From: Marine Group III euryarchaeote CG-Epi4
GTDB lineage: Archaea; Thermoplasmatota; Poseidoniia; MGIII; CG-Epi1
Direction: 5' to 3'
NCBI GenBank assembly: GCA_001875365.1
Contig: MIYX01000004.1
Coordinates: 1 to 20,476 of the forward strand
DNA length: 20,476 nt
Part shown: positions 7,835-16,752 of the stretch, one piece after another
Numbering within the stretch: the stretch's first letter is position 1
Layout: every line of letters starts with the position of its first letter
Made by a program: the position numbers and the translations under genes
The notes under the pieces: model-generated
The model's input: the letters and a program-made list of their open reading frames with translations, nothing else
Databases searched by the model: none
What the model was told of the DNA's origin: nothing

Positions 7835-8367
7835 AAATTTTGTTAATATCAACTTGTAAAGAAAAATTGAGTGAATATGAATTTGTAAACCCAATTATTG
7901 AAATAATTAAATCTTATGATTATGATGTAATAAATTATAGAAACTTAGAAACTTTTAATTTTCAGATATATGATAAGGTAATAATTTGCGGAACATCTCT
8001 ACAAGATAATGATTATTTGAACTACTTATTCGATTTTAATAAATTGAAAAATCACGGTAAAGGGATATTAGGAATATGTTCAGGCTTCCAAATAATATGC
8101 AGTATGTTTGATGAGAAAATTATAGTTCAAGAAGAAATAGGCATGATAAATGTTGATATACAGATTCAGAATCCCTTAGCAAGTGGAAATTTTCAAGCAT
8201 ATAATATGCATAATTTTTCGGTAGATGAAGTTACTTATTTCAATGTTTTAGCTAAAAGTGAAAAAACAATACAAATGATATCTCACAAAGAGATTAATGC
8301 TTTTGGCGTTTCTTTTCATCCAGAGGTAAGAAATCAGGAAATAGTAACTAATTTTTTATTAATCTAA
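7831..8367 (+). CDS. Stand-alone class I glutamine amidotransferase
   Basis: A 178-residue class I (triad) glutaminase domain. The nucleophile elbow GICSGFQ places C83, and FGVSFHPEV places H163 and E165, so the Cys-His-Glu triad is intact and ammonia release from glutamine is expected. The size and the MHNFSVDEV segment (H127) resemble subunit A of the archaeal split GMP synthetase, but the usual GGG/GGP oxyanion loop is replaced by CGTSLQ at 53-58 and the N-terminus is divergent. It overlaps dph6 by 4 nt and has a strong ribosome binding site. As dph6 encodes an ATP-PPase needing ammonia, this protein may be its glutaminase partner (inference). Alternatives are a GuaA-A paralogue or an amidotransferase acting elsewhere. 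Its stop codon overlaps that of the convergent HhH gene. Confidence 0.85.
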   Translation: MKILLISTCKEKLSEYEFVNPIIEIIKSYDYDVINYRNLETFNFQIYDKVIICGTSLQDNDYLNYLFDFNKLKNHGKGILGICSGFQIICSMFDEKIIVQEEIGMINVDIQIQNPLASGNFQAYNMHNFSVDEVTYFNVLAKSEKTIQMISHKEINAFGVSFHPEVRNQEIVTNFLLI

Positions 8368-9068
8368 AGTTCTTTAGCGCCTTTTACAACTTTGCTTGCA
8401 CTCAGATTTGTGAAGCCAACTACGCCTGCAATATCTTCTGTGGAAGCACTTTTCAAATCATCAACAGTGTGGAATCCAGCATCATATAAGTTTTCAGCTT
8501 TTACAGCACCTAAACCTTTTATTTTTGCAACAGAGGAGACGAATGCACTTTTTCCGCCGCCAGGTCCACTTGATTCTTTAACTTCCGGAAATTTTCCACC
8601 TTGTATGTTCCTCCATTCTTTAATAATTTCAGAAACAGATTCTAAACTACTAATATTGGCGTTAAACCAACCATCTCTTGCATGCAAAGATTGTCTTGCC
8701 AAATCAAGTTCATCTTCCATTTCCTGAGTAATTGATAATAATCGTTCATATTTCTCAGTTTGATCTTCTATAATTCCTTGCATTTCTTTAATCTTAGGTT
8801 CATATTCAGCAGCAATTTTACTTTGCCTTTGCCTTTGAATTTCAAGGTCACGAAGCTTTGCATCTCTCTCAGTAAGTAATTCTTGTAAAGAAGTTATCAT
8901 TGTTTGCCTGGTTTCAATATCCGATTCTAAGTAATTAATTCTGTCCAAAGATGCATTCAAATCTTTTTCCTGTTGTTCGTAAGCATCCCATAACTTTTCA
9001 AGTCTCTGCTGTTCCTGACCTAAGCTGTTTTCAAGCTGTGCAATTTGTTCTTCTAACTCAGCGCTCAT
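8364..9068 (-). CDS. Coiled-coil protein with C-terminal helix-hairpin-helix domain
   Basis: A 234-aa cytoplasmic protein. Residues 3-130 are strongly heptad-like, rich in Glu, Gln, Leu and Arg, and predict a long coiled coil. A short helical stretch and a Gly-rich linker (SSGPGGGKS, 166-174) follow. Residues 179-234 form a tandem helix-hairpin-helix domain: VAKIKGLGAVKAENLYDAGF then TVDDLKSASTEDIAGVVGF, as in the N-terminal domain of RadA and in DUF4332-like proteins. Such domains bind the DNA backbone or mediate protein contacts. It could dimerise and bridge or organise DNA; no enzymatic motif is visible. It is divergent from cgi121 (62-nt spacer). Its stop codon overlaps that of the convergent amidotransferase. 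Confidence 0.8.
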   Translation of the reverse strand: MSAELEEQIAQLENSLGQEQQRLEKLWDAYEQQEKDLNASLDRINYLESDIETRQTMITSLQELLTERDAKLRDLEIQRQRQSKIAAEYEPKIKEMQGIIEDQTEKYERLLSITQEMEDELDLARQSLHARDGWFNANISSLESVSEIIKEWRNIQGGKFPEVKESSGPGGGKSAFVSSVAKIKGLGAVKAENLYDAGFHTVDDLKSASTEDIAGVVGFTNLSASKVVKGAKEL

Positions 9069-9099
9069 ACTAAACTCTATGTTTCAGACCACGCTACCT

Positions 9100-9109
9100 A
9101 TTATATAAT
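9100..9109. promoter_or_regulatory. Palindromic TATA box between the HhH gene and cgi121
   Basis: ATTATATAAT is a perfect palindrome and the best TATA match in the window. It is centred 26 nt before the GTG start of cgi121, implying a leaderless transcript. It is also about 36 nt before the ATG of the HhH gene, so it may work in both directions. Confidence 0.6.
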
Positions 9110-9130
9110 CTCCTCTGTCGATTAGACATT

Positions 9131-9592
9131 GTGAAATTAGTAGTAGGTTGCGGTCGTTTGATGACGAGTGATTTAGATAAAATTTTATCTTTTGTAAATT
9201 CAAATTTAACCCTTGTAGACTCAAAAAGTGTTTGCGGAATTGAACATTTGCATCAAGCAGCAACTCTTTCTCTATCATCTCACAATAATGGTTTTAATCT
9301 ATCAAAAGATAAATCTACAGAAGTTTTACTATATTTGACTTCATTGAGACAAATATCTAAAGCATTAAAATTAGCTGGAATTAATAAGGATACAGAAGCA
9401 GTAGGGTGGGTCTACTTCGGTGATTCTTCTCCAGAGTTATCAGAAATTATTACCGAAGACGATTCAGTTATTTCAATTAAAAATTATGATTTTTCTAATT
9501 TAGCCAAGGATATTGATATTAGTCTTGATGATCATGTCAAGCAAAAGATAATTATGACACGAACTGCTATTTTACCAGTCCAACCACGCTGA
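9131..9592 (+). CDS. cgi121: KEOPS complex subunit Cgi121
   Basis: Subunit of the KEOPS complex, which with Kae1, Bud32 and Pcc1 makes N6-threonylcarbamoyladenosine at position 37 of ANN-decoding tRNAs. Cgi121 binds Bud32 and the tRNA 3' end. The 153 aa match the family. Recognition rests on VCGIEHLHQAATLSL (34-48), where Cgi121 proteins have the A-x-H-L-x-x-A helix, and on STEVLLYLTSLRQISKALKL (62-81), the conserved E-I-L-L-Y-x-x-x-x-R-Q-I helix. The GTG start at 9131 is favoured by the TATA box exactly 26 nt upstream. The other KEOPS genes are not in this window, and the divergent neighbour is a HhH protein. The family call is good though sequence conservation is modest. Confidence 0.85.
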   Translation: MKLVVGCGRLMTSDLDKILSFVNSNLTLVDSKSVCGIEHLHQAATLSLSSHNNGFNLSKDKSTEVLLYLTSLRQISKALKLAGINKDTEAVGWVYFGDSSPELSEIITEDDSVISIKNYDFSNLAKDIDISLDDHVKQKIIMTRTAILPVQPR

Positions 9593-9620
9593 AGTATGTT
9601 CTATTTGGATATTGGCTAAG

Positions 9621-9629
9621 TTATTTTAT
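9621..9629 (+). promoter_or_regulatory. TATA-like box for the ferritin-like gene
   Basis: TTATTTTAT is centred 26 nt before the ATG at 9651. It lies inside the longer reading frame that begins at TTG 9612, which argues that 9651 is the real start. Confidence 0.4.
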
Positions 9630-9650
9630 CCCAACTATTATTATCAGCAT

Positions 9651-10061
9651 ATGTCACGCACTGACTTAATAGAAAAATTAAACGGTGGGCTAGGCTGGGA
9701 ATTACGTGCAGCAGCCCTTTATTCGCATTATTCCGCGTATGTCAAGGGAATTCACAGACTACATCTCAAGCCTTTCTTTGATGAAGAAGCTACCGAATCT
9801 CATACTCATGCTGAGATGGTTAGATCTGCAATTGTTAAGCTCGGAGGTACTGCAGTTACAGACAGGGATCCAACAGAGATAGTCCACACAACAGATTACC
9901 TGGTGATGCTTGAAGAATCCCTAAAAACGGAGCAAAAAGCTGCTGAAGGATATGAACAAGTACTTGCTTTGATTAAAGACGATGAAGAAATGTACGATTC
10001 TATAGAACAAATTTATTTCCAAGAACTTCGTTCAGTAGAAGAAGTTACACAGCTGATGTAA
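9651..10061 (+). CDS. Ferritin-like four-helix-bundle protein with altered metal ligands
   Basis: A four-helix-bundle protein of the ferritin/rubrerythrin superfamily, 136 aa from the ATG at 9651. A TTG at 9612 would add 13 residues, but it overlaps the probable TATA box. Helix A has LGWELRAAALYSHYSAY with E17. Helix B has FFDEEATESHTHAEMVRSAIVKLGG with H53. Helix C has LKTEQKAAEGY with E94, and helix D has IYFQELRSVEEVTQL with E125. Family members normally have two ExxH motifs for the di-iron site. Here Ser50 takes the place of the Glu in the first and Ser128 that of the His in the second, so the ferroxidase centre looks altered. A role in iron or oxidant handling is likely but unproven. The stop abuts that of the convergent channel gene. 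Confidence 0.75.
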   Translation: MSRTDLIEKLNGGLGWELRAAALYSHYSAYVKGIHRLHLKPFFDEEATESHTHAEMVRSAIVKLGGTAVTDRDPTEIVHTTDYLVMLEESLKTEQKAAEGYEQVLALIKDDEEMYDSIEQIYFQELRSVEEVTQLM

Positions 10062-10679
10062 TTACTGATCAATAATATTTTCTTTAATTCCCCAGCCAAT
10101 AACACATCCAATCAAAGATCCTACAATTCCGAAGAACATGAATTCTACATCAGTAGCAATCATATTACCTAGTGAAACACCAGGATTAACATCACCAAAT
10201 GCAGTACTTGAAACAATGAACAGCGTTGCAGCTATTGAGCCTGGATCCTGTGAAGTTAACAGAGAAGTTACAAAGAATGTTGTTCCAACCATTGCAGCCA
10301 GTAATAATGCTGAATCTCCATCTAGAACCGAATCACTTGTTCCAGGATTAATTAAATCAAACAAATAAAATCCAAGACATGCGCCAACAATCTGGCCTCC
10401 AATGTAAGCAACAGTAGTGTCTCTATCCATTTTATCTGAAAGATAAGTGGGAATAGTTATTACTGGATTAAGGTGACATCCAGATACAGGTCCAAGAATG
10501 TGCACAAGAACAAAAAGGGTTAAAGTAAGAGTAGTTAATCCAATTAAAATGTGCAATGTTCCATCGCCTTCGCTGACAACTCCTGCATTATTTGTTAAAG
10601 ATGAAACTCCAAAAAAAACTAAGAAAAAAGTTCCCATCACTTCAGCGCTCACAGCTTTCCAATTTGTACTTTCAAACAT
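10062..10679 (-). CDS. MIP-family channel (aquaporin-like) with non-canonical NPA motifs
   Basis: An integral membrane channel of the major intrinsic protein family, 205 aa, shorter than the usual 230-270. It shows the family start (SAEVMGTFFLVFFG, 11-24), the first half-helix SGCHLNPVIT (66-75), YIGGQIVGA (92-100) and the second half-helix FGDVNPGVSLG (161-171). About six hydrophobic segments are seen. The two NPA signatures are NPV (71-73) and NPG (165-167). The arginine that follows the second NPA in aquaporins and glycerol facilitators, and narrows the pore, is Val168 here. The pore should therefore be wider or less polar, and water may not be the main substrate. It is convergent with the ferritin-like gene (adjacent stops) and divergent from the DegT gene, sharing an AT-box. 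Confidence 0.85.
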   Translation of the reverse strand: MFESTNWKAVSAEVMGTFFLVFFGVSSLTNNAGVVSEGDGTLHILIGLTTLTLTLFVLVHILGPVSGCHLNPVITIPTYLSDKMDRDTTVAYIGGQIVGACLGFYLFDLINPGTSDSVLDGDSALLLAAMVGTTFFVTSLLTSQDPGSIAATLFIVSSTAFGDVNPGVSLGNMIATDVEFMFFGIVGSLIGCVIGWGIKENIIDQ

Positions 10680-10706
10680 ATAATCTCACATCATCATCGG
10701 GTCTTG

Positions 10707-10715
10707 CTTTTAATA
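10707..10715. promoter_or_regulatory. Shared TATA-like box between the MIP and DegT genes
   Basis: CTTTTAATA is centred 26 nt before the DegT ATG at 10737. Read on the other strand (TATTAAAAG) it is about 32 nt before the MIP ATG at 10679. The spacer is only 57 nt, so one box probably serves both. Confidence 0.45.
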
Positions 10716-10716
10716 C

Positions 10717-10734
10717 CTACTTGTGACTAAGTAG
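10717..10734. repeat. Inverted repeat, candidate operator before the DegT gene
   Basis: CTACTT and AAGTAG form a perfect 6-bp inverted repeat separated by GTGACT, ending 2 nt before the DegT start codon. It lies between the TATA-like box and the ATG, over the expected transcription start, where a repressor would block. An operator role is inferred; the arms are short enough to arise by chance. Confidence 0.35.
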
Positions 10735-10736
10735 AT

Positions 10737-11798
10737 ATGATTCAGATAGCTAGTCCACAGATAGGTAAAGAAGAAAGAGAGGCAGTGGATAGAGTTTTAC
10801 GTTCAGGTATTATTGCACAAGGTCCGGAAGTAGCCAAATTTGAGAAAGAATTTGCAAAGCTTTGTGGAGTTAAACATGCAGTAGCAGCATGCAACGGAAC
10901 AACAGCTGGCCACCTAGTTATGTTAGCAAGCGGCATAGGTCCTGGCGATGAAGTTATCACAACTCCTTTTACCTTTTTTGCCACGGCCTCAGTAGTAATA
11001 ATGGCTGGGGCTAAACCAGTTTTTGTAGATGTTGAAGAAGACGGTTTTTGTCTAGATCCTAGTAAAGTAGAAGCTGCAATTACAGATAAAACAAAAGCTA
11101 TTCATCCTGTTCACCTTTACGGAGAGTTGGCAGATATGCCTTCATTTATGGAGATTACTGAAAGAAATAATTTGCTTTTAATTGAAGATTCCGCTCAGGC
11201 TCATTGCGCAAATTATTGGGATGGAAATGCCGGTAGCTTTGGGAAAGCCGGTTGGTTTAGTTTTTATCCAACAAAAAATATGACTACCTCAGAAGGCGGA
11301 ATCATAACAACAAATGATGAAGATTTTGCTAATAAATGTAAAATAATTCGTGCACACGGTATGTCTGCACAATATCAGCACACTGAGTTTGGTTACAACT
11401 ATCGAATGACTGATATTTCAGCAGCTATCGGACGTGAGCAACTTAAAAAGTTACCAAATTTTAATGCTAGGCGCAGAGAAATAGCTGAAAGATATAATTC
11501 TGAACTTTCTGACTTAGTGATTACTCCAAAAAATAGAAGAGGACATGTTTTTCATCAATATACTATTCGCTCTGACAAGAGGGATGAGTTAAGAGAATTT
11601 TTACTGGAAAGAAAGATAAATACGGGAATATATTATCCTAGCTTATTGTATACTTACTCTTCCATGAAAGAGTACCAATCAAGTTGCCCTAATGCGGAAA
11701 TTTTGGTTAAAGAAGTTTTGAGTTTACCAGTACATCCAGCTCTTTCAGATTCAGATGTTTTTGAAGTAATTTCCTCAATAAAATCATTTTTTGATTAA
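10737..11798 (+). CDS. DegT/DnrJ/EryC1-family PLP aminotransferase
   Basis: A pyridoxal-phosphate enzyme of 353 aa in the family that transfers amino groups from glutamate to keto-sugars bound to nucleotides, for surface polysaccharide or protein glycosylation. Visible features are the start motif ASPQIGKEEREAVDRVLRSG, the cofactor region NGTTAGHL (53-60), PFTFFATASVV, D151 in LIEDSAQAH (contacts the pyridine nitrogen) and the Schiff-base lysine K180 in SFYPTKNMTTSEGG. FGYNYRMTDISAAIG and a C-terminal HVFHQYTIR complete the fold. It is a single gene: no sugar epimerase or dehydratase neighbours are seen, so the sugar cannot be named. The family also includes antibiotic-sugar and lipid A aminotransferases. 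A short T-run follows its stop codon. Confidence 0.93.
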   Translation: MIQIASPQIGKEEREAVDRVLRSGIIAQGPEVAKFEKEFAKLCGVKHAVAACNGTTAGHLVMLASGIGPGDEVITTPFTFFATASVVIMAGAKPVFVDVEEDGFCLDPSKVEAAITDKTKAIHPVHLYGELADMPSFMEITERNNLLLIEDSAQAHCANYWDGNAGSFGKAGWFSFYPTKNMTTSEGGIITTNDEDFANKCKIIRAHGMSAQYQHTEFGYNYRMTDISAAIGREQLKKLPNFNARRREIAERYNSELSDLVITPKNRRGHVFHQYTIRSDKRDELREFLLERKINTGIYYPSLLYTYSSMKEYQSSCPNAEILVKEVLSLPVHPALSDSDVFEVISSIKSFFD

Positions 11799-11804
11799 TT
11801 TTTT
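11799..11804 (+). terminator. T-run, probable terminator of the DegT gene
   Basis: Six consecutive T directly follow the DegT stop codon, and a second run of five lies at 11841-11845. Archaeal RNA polymerase can stop on T-runs without a hairpin. The 96-nt gap that follows is the longest non-coding stretch in the window and holds only this run and the peroxiredoxin promoter signals. Confidence 0.4.
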
Positions 11805-11853
11805 CTGATAATTGATCAAATTTGGAACTTTAAGTCCTTATTTTTGGGCATAA

Positions 11854-11862
11854 CTTTATACA
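11854..11862 (+). promoter_or_regulatory. TATA-like box for the peroxiredoxin gene
   Basis: CTTTATACA lies about 37 nt before the TTG start at 11895. This would give a leader of about 10-13 nt containing an AAGG (11884-11887), a weak ribosome binding site about 7 nt before the TTG. Confidence 0.4.
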
Positions 11863-11903
11863 TTTTGTCCAAATGCTTTTGATAAGGTTATATTTTGTCA
11901 AAT
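11862..11903 (+). repeat. Two direct repeats of ATTTTGTC(C)AAAT around the peroxiredoxin start
   Basis: Copy one, ATTTTGTCCAAAT, spans 11862-11874; copy two, ATTTTGTCAAAT, spans 11892-11903. They begin 30 bp apart, about three helical turns, and flank the expected transcription start, with copy two covering the start codon. Two regulator half-sites are possible, but AT-rich chance repeats are not excluded. Confidence 0.3.
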
Positions 11904-12458
11904 TCATTCCCCAGATTAGGTAAACCAGCTCCACTCTTTGAAGCAGATGTAGTAAGATTCGACCCTCGTAAAAAACAAATATTTTTCGATAAAATATCTC
12001 TAAATAAAATAATTGATGAAAAAAAGTGGGCAGTTATTTTTTTCTATGCAAGAGATTTTTCTGATTTATGTCCTACTGAAATTCACTCATTTAATCGTAG
12101 GATAAAGGATTTTGAAAGGGCTAATTGCGTTTTAATTGGATGTTCTACAGATTCAAAGAACTCACACAAGGCTTGGATGGAAAAGCCACGAACAAAAGGA
12201 GGGATTGATAAATTATCATATCCTTTAATGGCAGATCCCTCTCTTAGAATTTCTACTTCATATGGGGTTCTCCAGCGTTCTTTAGGCCAGGCATTAAGGG
12301 GCACTTTCATAATCAACGATGAAGGAATTTTGATGTCAATGGCTGTAAATCCCACTTGGATTGGACGCAGTGTTGATGAAACAGTAAGAACGTTACAAGC
12401 ACTGCAATCTGGGAAGTCCTGTCCCGCTGGTTGGCGTCCGGGTCGAAAAACGCTGTAA
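11895..12458 (+). CDS. Peroxiredoxin (AhpC/TSA, 2-Cys type)
   Basis: A thiol peroxidase of 187 aa that reduces hydrogen peroxide and organic peroxides. The peroxidatic cysteine is C59 in SDLCPTEI, the supporting arginine is R136 in LRGTFII, and the resolving cysteine is C176 in SCPAGWRPG, as in AhpC-type 2-Cys enzymes. The near-invariant proline of the P-x-x-x-S/T-x-x-C motif is Ala52 here, while Ser56 is kept. Translation must begin at TTG 11895 (or the adjacent ATT), because an in-frame TAA lies at 11883 and no ATG occurs before residue 95. It is a single gene, downstream of the DegT gene after a T-run. The reductant (thioredoxin-like partner) is not in the window. Confidence 0.93.
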   Translation: MSNSFPRLGKPAPLFEADVVRFDPRKKQIFFDKISLNKIIDEKKWAVIFFYARDFSDLCPTEIHSFNRRIKDFERANCVLIGCSTDSKNSHKAWMEKPRTKGGIDKLSYPLMADPSLRISTSYGVLQRSLGQALRGTFIINDEGILMSMAVNPTWIGRSVDETVRTLQALQSGKSCPAGWRPGRKTL

Positions 12459-12490
12459 ATTGCTAATATCTTAAGTATTTGTGAGGTACA

Positions 12491-15525
<3,035 letters not shown>

Positions 15526-15545
15526 ATCTTATTATGCAGCCTAAA

Positions 15546-15554
15546 GATATTAAG
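15546..15554. promoter_or_regulatory. Shared TATA-like box between the aminotransferase and UbiA genes
   Basis: GATATTAAG is centred 25 nt before the aminotransferase ATG (15525, minus) and 33 nt before the UbiA ATG (15583, plus). Position and composition only. Confidence 0.35.
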
Positions 15555-15582
15555 GTTGGGCTCCTAGCACAAATATACAAAA

Positions 15583-16494
15583 ATGACAAATTTAACTTTT
15601 GAACGTCTAATCAATAATAAGATATTTACAAGACTTACTTGGCTAAGATTTATCGGGTTTGAATTTTGGATGGTTGGCTTCACTCCCTTTTTCATTGGTT
15701 ATGTAATTTCTTCTAGAGAATTATATAGTTTTGATCTATTTTATGGATTTCTTATCATAGCTCTACTTACTTCTTCCACTTTTGTTTTGAATCATATTTG
15801 TGATATTGATCTAGATAAGAAAAATCCTCGAAAAGAATTTAGCTTACTTGTTCGAGGTTCTATCGGCTTGAGAACTTCTTGGATTTTATTTTGGATTTTA
15901 CAAGTATCTTGTATAGTATTATCATTAAAGTTTAATTTTGAGTTCGTGTATTGCATTTTGGGTTTGACAGTGATATCTTTTGTATACAATATGGAGCCAT
16001 TTAGATTTAAGTCACGGCCAGGTTTAGATTTATTGAGTAATGGAATAAGCTTAGGTTTTCTGATTCCTTTGGCGGCATGGTCAATAGAACAGCCTCTTGT
16101 TGAATTTCCAAGGCTGTTTTTCTTATCAACAGTCTGTTATCTATTGGCACTTTACAGCCCAACTATGGCTATTGATGTTGAGTTTGACAGAAGTTTTGGA
16201 GTAGAGACTTTCGCAACAAGATTTGGGGCTGAGTTTACTATGAAATTATCTTGGTTTTTTACAATATGTGGAGTCTTACTTTTATTGTTTTCAGGTTATT
16301 TTGAAATTTTCCCTTGGAATTATGAATTATTCATTTGGACGGGATGGCTCTTGATTTTAGAAATAATAGTTCATTATGTCTATTTGCCAATTACCTCGCA
16401 ACCTACGTATCACACAGTTGCAAAAGGTTCCATAATCTTAGCAACTTTTGAGGCCGTTGCAACGCTAATGTTTTTAATTATTTTTTTGAAATAA
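15583..16494 (+). CDS. UbiA-superfamily membrane prenyltransferase
   Basis: An integral membrane prenyltransferase of 303 aa that joins a polyprenyl diphosphate to an acceptor. Both Asp-rich Mg-diphosphate motifs are present: N70-x3-D74-x3-D78 (NHICDIDLD) and D198-x3-D202 (DVEFDRSFGVETFATRFG). YNMEPFRFKSRPGLD (135-149) is the typical cytosolic loop. About eight to nine hydrophobic helices are seen, with no cleaved signal. In archaea this superfamily makes the ether lipid DGGGP, quinones, and C50 carotenoids or other terpenoids. The first motif lacks the NDYxD form and the R-P-I-P-S-G box of typical DGGGP synthases and has NPRKEFSLLVRGS instead, so I do not assign that role. The start ATG 15583 fits the family N-terminus. 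It converges on the zinc-ribbon gene with a 2-nt gap. Confidence 0.88.
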   Translation: MTNLTFERLINNKIFTRLTWLRFIGFEFWMVGFTPFFIGYVISSRELYSFDLFYGFLIIALLTSSTFVLNHICDIDLDKKNPRKEFSLLVRGSIGLRTSWILFWILQVSCIVLSLKFNFEFVYCILGLTVISFVYNMEPFRFKSRPGLDLLSNGISLGFLIPLAAWSIEQPLVEFPRLFFLSTVCYLLALYSPTMAIDVEFDRSFGVETFATRFGAEFTMKLSWFFTICGVLLLLFSGYFEIFPWNYELFIWTGWLLILEIIVHYVYLPITSQPTYHTVAKGSIILATFEAVATLMFLIIFLK

Positions 16495-16496
16495 GT

Positions 16497-16697
16497 CTAT
16501 TGATTTACAAACCCTAGGACTTTCTTACAATTTGAACAAGATACTGCAATAACTCTTCCAGCAGTTCTCTGATTACCAGAAGTTTCGGCAGTAAAATCTA
16601 CTACTTGGAATCGGTATGTGTTTCCATCTACACCAATATCCTTGTTACAATAGGGACATTTTGACGGTGCATCAGGGTCTTCTTTTGAACTGAACAT
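16497..16697 (-). CDS. Small zinc-ribbon protein
   Basis: A 66-residue protein with two Cys knuckles, CPYC (C14, C17) and CSNC (C54, C57), separated by a hydrophobic beta-rich stretch (TYRFQVVDF, AGRVIAVSC). This arrangement predicts a single zinc ribbon. The first 12 residues are polar and acidic and probably disordered. No family is recognised; similar small ribbons in archaea bind nucleic acids or basal transcription and translation factors. It is divergent from the TraB-family gene with a 55-nt spacer and a shared AT-box. It converges on the UbiA gene with 2 nt between stops. Coding status is supported by the clean cysteine pattern. Confidence 0.75.
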   Translation of the reverse strand: MFSSKEDPDAPSKCPYCNKDIGVDGNTYRFQVVDFTAETSGNQRTAGRVIAVSCSNCKKVLGFVNQ

Positions 16698-16716
16698 AGT
16701 TTATCAGCGAGCATTG

Positions 16717-16728
16717 TTATTTAATATG
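16717..16728. promoter_or_regulatory. Shared TATA-like box between the zinc-ribbon and TraB genes
   Basis: TTATTTAATATG is centred about 25 nt before the zinc-ribbon ATG (16697, minus) and about 31 nt before the proposed TraB ATG (16753, plus). Its place favours the later TraB start. Confidence 0.4.
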
Positions 16729-16752
16729 TATACTGCCCTAATCATAGTAATT

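Noticed and set aside
7831..8367. Straight assignment of the amidotransferase as GMP synthetase subunit A
   Set aside because: The catalytic triad fits, but the oxyanion-loop GGG/GGP motif is absent and the neighbour is Dph6, not the GMP synthetase ATP-PPase; kept as an alternative only.
8392..8727. 111-codon open frame on the plus strand opposite the HhH protein gene
   Set aside because: It is antisense to a protein with clear coiled-coil and HhH features; its translation is low-complexity Ser/Pro/Phe with no domain.
9612..9650. TTG-initiated extension of the ferritin-like protein
   Set aside because: The stretch contains the probable TATA box at -26 from ATG 9651, and the extra residues are not ferritin-like.
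11799..11894. Possible small RNA or tRNA in the longest gap
   Set aside because: The imperfect short inverted repeats here (for example TGAT-N5-ATCA) do not fold into a cloverleaf or stable hairpin; T-runs and promoter signals explain the sequence.
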